Shown: piece after piece, positions 61,158-64,000 of the stretch
How positions within the stretch are numbered: position 1 is the first letter of the stretch
Layout of the letters: every line of letters begins with the position of its first letter
From: Kocuria soli
GTDB lineage: Bacteria > Actinomycetota > Actinomycetes > Actinomycetales > Micrococcaceae
NCBI RefSeq assembly: GCF_003797835.1
Contig: NZ_RKMF01000010.1
Coordinates: 62,001-126,000, forward strand
Length of the DNA stretch: 64,000 nucleotides
Reading direction: 5' to 3'
The notes under the pieces: generated by a model
The model's database searches: none
Seen by the model: the letters and a program-made list of their open reading frames with translations, nothing else
What the model was told of the DNA's origin: nothing
Position numbers and translations under genes: made by a program

Positions 61158-62330
61158 GTGCCCACCGCATTGGGGATCCCCACGCTTCGCACCACACTCG
61201 AGCCCTCCCCCGCCGACCCCGCCCGGGGCCTGGTGGACCGGTTCGGGCGGCGCGCCACCGACCTCCGCATCTCCCTGACCGACAAGTGCAACCTGCGCTG
61301 CACGTACTGCATGCCCGCCGGCGGCATGGACTGGTTGCCAAAGCAGGATCTGCTCACGACCGCGGAGATCCGCCATCTGGTCCGCGTGGGTGTGGACCAG
61401 CTGGGTGTGCGAGAGCTTCGCCTGACCGGCGGAGAACCCCTGATCCGCGCCGATTTGGAGGAGATCGTGGCCGGCGTGCGGGAGGACCACCCGGACCTGC
61501 CCGTGTCCATCACCACGAACGCCATCGGACTGGCTCGGCGCGCCGCGGGTCTCAAACAAGCTGGCCTGACGCGGCTCAACGTCTCCCTGGACACCCTGGA
61601 TCCGCAGACCTTCCGGATGCTGGCCCGCCGAGACCGTCTGGCGGACGTGCTGGAAGGTGTGGAGGCCGCCGTCGACGCCGGGCTGACCCCGGTCAAACTC
61701 AACGCGGTCCTGATGCGCGGCGTCAACGACCACGAAGCCCCGGAGCTTCTCGCCTGGGCGCTCGAACGCGGGCTGAGCCTGCGATTCATCGAGCAGATGC
61801 CGCTGGACGCCGACCACGGCTGGACCCGCGAGGGCATGATCACGGCGCAGGAAATCCGCGACCGCCTGAGCACGCGCTTCGACCTGTCTCCGCACCCCGC
61901 CGACCGCGACGGCGCGCCCGCCGAGTTGTGGGACGTCCGCCCCCTAGGCGCGGCAGAAGGCACCGCCGAAGACAATGCCGAGGGCACCCCCGGGGGCACG
62001 GACGCGGCACCCACCGACGACGTCCTGGGCACCGTGGGCATCATCGCCTCCGTGACCGAACCCTTCTGTGGCGACTGCAAGCGCACCCGCATCACCGCCG
62101 AAGGAGAGGTGCGTTCGTGCCTGTTCTCGCACGAGGAGTTCAGCCTGCGTGACCTTCTGCGTGAACCCCTCAAGAACGGGGAAAGCGCGCAGGACCGGGA
62201 CACCGCGATCGCCGACCGCTGGCTCGCGGCCATGTGGATCAAGCCCGCCGCGCACGGCATGGACCACGTGGGCCTGGACTCCGCGGACTTCGTCCAGCCG
62301 GAACGCTCCATGTCCGCGATCGGAGGCTGA
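61158..62330 (+). CDS. moaA: GTP 3',8-cyclase (radical SAM)
   Basis: First step of molybdopterin synthesis, rearranging GTP. The 390 residues have radical-SAM Cys44, Cys48 and Cys51 (CNLRCTYC), LRLTGGEPLIR, the C-terminal cluster CGDCKRTRITAEGEVRSC and the terminal Gly-Gly (SAIGG) required for activity in known MoaA. A roughly 25-residue Gly/Ala/Asp-rich insert lies before the second cluster. The GTG at 61158 follows AGGAGAGGT. Leads moaA-moaD-mobA. Confidence 0.93.
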   Translation: MPTALGIPTLRTTLEPSPADPARGLVDRFGRRATDLRISLTDKCNLRCTYCMPAGGMDWLPKQDLLTTAEIRHLVRVGVDQLGVRELRLTGGEPLIRADLEEIVAGVREDHPDLPVSITTNAIGLARRAAGLKQAGLTRLNVSLDTLDPQTFRMLARRDRLADVLEGVEAAVDAGLTPVKLNAVLMRGVNDHEAPELLAWALERGLSLRFIEQMPLDADHGWTREGMITAQEIRDRLSTRFDLSPHPADRDGAPAELWDVRPLGAAEGTAEDNAEGTPGGTDAAPTDDVLGTVGIIASVTEPFCGDCKRTRITAEGEVRSCLFSHEEFSLRDLLREPLKNGESAQDRDTAIADRWLAAMWIKPAAHGMDHVGLDSADFVQPERSMSAIGG

Positions 62331-62332
62331 CC

Positions 62333-62608
62333 ATGCTGACCGTTCGCTACTTCGCCGCCGCCAAGGCCGCGACCGGCCGGTCCTCGGACCGGATCAACCT
62401 CGCCCACTTGAACGGGCCGTGGACCCGCGGCGCCGTGGAGAACCACCTGGTGGAGCTGCATCCTGCGGCGCCGGCGGGAGAACGCCCCCTGATCGAGGTC
62501 CTTGCCCGCAGTTCCTTCCTCTTGGACGGCCAGTCCTGCCCGACCCCGGCCTCGCCCGTCCGGGACGGCGCGGTGTTGGACGTCCTGCCGCCTTTCGCCG
62601 GTGGGTGA
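62333..62608 (+). CDS. moaD: molybdopterin synthase sulfur carrier subunit
   Basis: A 91-residue ubiquitin-like protein beginning MLTVRYFAAAKAATGR and ending in PPFAGG. The C-terminal Gly-Gly is thiocarboxylated, probably by the MoeZ protein at 46382-47608, and supplies sulfur to MoaE (here fused to MogA). It starts two bases after the moaA stop. Confidence 0.9.
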   Translation: MLTVRYFAAAKAATGRSSDRINLAHLNGPWTRGAVENHLVELHPAAPAGERPLIEVLARSSFLLDGQSCPTPASPVRDGAVLDVLPPFAGG

Positions 62609-63233
62609 GGCCCCCGGCGGTGCTCCGGCCCGCGCAGTGGTCCTTGCCGGCGGCCGATCATCACGACTGGGCGGCACACCGAAGGCCCTGTTCCGCACGG
62701 AGCACCGAGCCGACGGACACTCCTCCACGCTCGTCGGGCACATGGTCGTCGACTTGCTGGAACTGGGCCTGACCTCCGACGACGTCGTGGTCGTGGGCCC
62801 CGAGGACCTGCCCTCCATGCCTGTGCTGCGCACCCGCGAAGACCCACCCTTCTCCGGCCCGGCCGCGGGCATCGTGGCCGGGCTGGACACCCTGGACAGG
62901 GCCCGACCCACACCGGATTGGACCCTGCTCCTGGCCTGCGACATGCCCGCAGTCCGCCCCGCCGTCGTCGCCCTGCTCAACGCCGCCGCGACCGCACCTC
63001 CGGAGCACCGCGGCATCGTGGTGATCGACGACGGGCGGCTGCAGCCGCTGGCCGGGATCTACCGCACCGACGCCTTGCGTGAGGCGGTGCGCGATCAGCC
63101 CTCCGTGAACCGGTCCGTGCGGTCACTGGTGGGAACACTGTGGGACGCGGAACTGACCCTCAGCGGGGTCACGGACGACGTCGACACGTGGGACGATGTC
63201 GACAGGTTCGGGTTGCTCCCACCCCGGGACTGA
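62601..63233 (+). CDS. mobA: molybdenum cofactor guanylyltransferase
   Basis: Adds GMP to molybdopterin to give the bis-MGD cofactor used by NarG. The 210-residue nucleotidyltransferase has AVVLAGGRSSRLGGTPKALF (the usual LAGGxSxRMGxDK, here with Thr-Pro before Lys), DPPFSGPAAGIVAGL, LLLACDMPAV and LQPLAGIYRTDAL. The GTG overlaps moaD by 8 bp. Confidence 0.87.
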   Translation: MGEAPGGAPARAVVLAGGRSSRLGGTPKALFRTEHRADGHSSTLVGHMVVDLLELGLTSDDVVVVGPEDLPSMPVLRTREDPPFSGPAAGIVAGLDTLDRARPTPDWTLLLACDMPAVRPAVVALLNAAATAPPEHRGIVVIDDGRLQPLAGIYRTDALREAVRDQPSVNRSVRSLVGTLWDAELTLSGVTDDVDTWDDVDRFGLLPPRD

Positions 63234-63306
63234 CCGGCAAGAGTCCGCCGGGTTCCGCGGCCCATGGCAGCTTCCGTACGACGAGACCCCGAAGGAGTCG
63301 CTGACG

Positions 63307-64000
63307 ATGACCGAAGCCACACCCACGACCGGAGCCGAGGAGCAGGACAGGCCGACCGTCAAGCACGCGACCTGGGACCAGGCCCGTGCGGTCGCGCATG
63401 CAGCGGCGTCCCCGTTGCCCGAACAGTGGCTGCCCCTGGCCGAGACCATCGGTGAAACGCTGGCCCAGCCGGTGACGGCGCAGGCACCGCTTCCGCACTA
63501 CTCGTCATCCGCCATGGACGGTTGGGCCGTCGCAGGCCACGGCCCCTGGAACATCGTGGTCCCCGAGCCCGCCGAAGAGGACCCCCGGCTGACCTGGGCG
63601 CGCACCGGGAACGAACCGGTCATACGCGTCACCTCACTCGCCGACGGCCAAGCAACCGCGATCGTGACCGGCGGCCTGGTTCCGGAAGGTGCCACCGCTG
63701 TGCTCCGCTCCGAGTGGGGCACCGAGAACGACGGGCTGCTGTCCGTCAACGACGACGCCGCCCCCGGCGCCCCTGGCCCCGGCGATCACATCCGTCCCGC
63801 CGGGGAGGAAGCAGCGGTCGGTGACGTGTTGCTGGACCCAGGTTCCCGGCTGAATCCCGCGCACATCGCGTTTGCGGCCGTGACCGGCCAGGACATGTTG
63901 CCCGTCCGCCGCCGCCCGCGAGTGACGCTGCTGCTGACCGGGGACGAGGTGGACGAGTCGGGCCTGCCCGAACCCGGACGTGTGCGCGATGCCTTCGGCC
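63307..64000 (+). CDS. second MoeA-like molybdopterin molybdenumtransferase (3' end outside window)
   Basis: The frame opens at ATG 63307 and stays open to the window edge, 231 residues. It shows the MoeA N-terminal plan: HYSSSAMDGWAVAG (residues 64-77), GNEPVIRV, GAVVR-like TAVLRSEWG, HIRPAGEEAAVGDVLL, RVTLLLTGDEVDESG and then GRVRDAFG. It lies 73 bp after mobA, probably in the same unit, and is a paralogue of MoeA at 59649-61070. The MoCo insertion role is by family; whether it is catalytically distinct is unknown. Confidence 0.85.
   Translation, partial: MTEATPTTGAEEQDRPTVKHATWDQARAVAHAAASPLPEQWLPLAETIGETLAQPVTAQAPLPHYSSSAMDGWAVAGHGPWNIVVPEPAEEDPRLTWARTGNEPVIRVTSLADGQATAIVTGGLVPEGATAVLRSEWGTENDGLLSVNDDAAPGAPGPGDHIRPAGEEAAVGDVLLDPGSRLNPAHIAFAAVTGQDMLPVRRRPRVTLLLTGDEVDESGLPEPGRVRDAFG

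Overview
This is a high-GC chromosomal segment, visibly around two thirds G+C, with GTG/TTG starts and densely packed operons. Gene content (class III ribonucleotide reductase, NarGHJI, MoeZ-type ThiF-rhodanese, GT87-type mannosyltransferase, Tat-dependent ribose lipoprotein, IIABC fructose PTS with a separate HPr) fits an actinobacterium. Micrococcales/Micrococcaceae is my best guess, inferred from family content rather than shown. No rRNA, tRNA, CRISPR array, transposase or phage gene was seen.

Layout: 0-6.1 kb is a complete ribose operon on the minus strand (rbsR-rbsA-rbsC-rbsB-rbsK-rbsD) with a perfect LacI-type operator in front of rbsR and a 21-bp-stem terminator at its end. 6.3-9.7 kb holds gabT, an amidase and a small ABM-domain protein. 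9.8-13.4 kb is nucleoside hydrolase, a second ribokinase-like kinase and phosphoglucomutase, giving a nucleoside-to-ribose-phosphate route that complements the rbs operon. 13.6-17.5 kb carries a DUF559-type nuclease-like protein and the anaerobic ribonucleotide reductase pair nrdD-nrdG with a NrdR-like box. 17.6-21.6 kb is a NarL-type two-component system divergent from an FtsX-like ABC exporter. 21.6-24.4 kb is feoA-feoB-nfu (iron), followed by a uracil permease. 26-35 kb is a run of minus-strand metabolic genes (HIBYL-CoA hydrolase, GDPD, HAD, PEBP, sugar kinase, M18 aminopeptidase, CPBP protease, glutamine amidotransferase, fdhD). 35.4-41.8 kb is the fructose PTS: ptsI divergent from deoR-fruK-fruA, then ptsH. 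42-46 kb holds a mannosyltransferase, two membrane proteins and a metallophosphoesterase. 46.4-64 kb is a respiratory nitrate reductase and molybdenum-cofactor block: moeZ, mogA-moaE fusion, moaC, narK, narI, narJ, narH, narG on one strand, then a PadR operon, moeA, moaA, moaD, mobA and a second moeA running off the end.

Together the genes describe a facultative organism able to respire nitrate: Nar needs molybdopterin-guanine dinucleotide (moa/moe/mob genes next door), fdhD would mature a formate dehydrogenase, FeoAB imports ferrous iron and NrdDG makes deoxynucleotides without oxygen. An FNR-like site lies upstream of narG.

The most unusual non-coding signal is two families of long palindromes. 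Family 1 has four copies between 9.7 and 17.6 kb and family 2 has two copies, at 24.6 and 41.9 kb. In both families the arms differ between copies by compensating base changes, which argues for a maintained hairpin. Two family-1 copies bracket the DUF559 nuclease-like gene.
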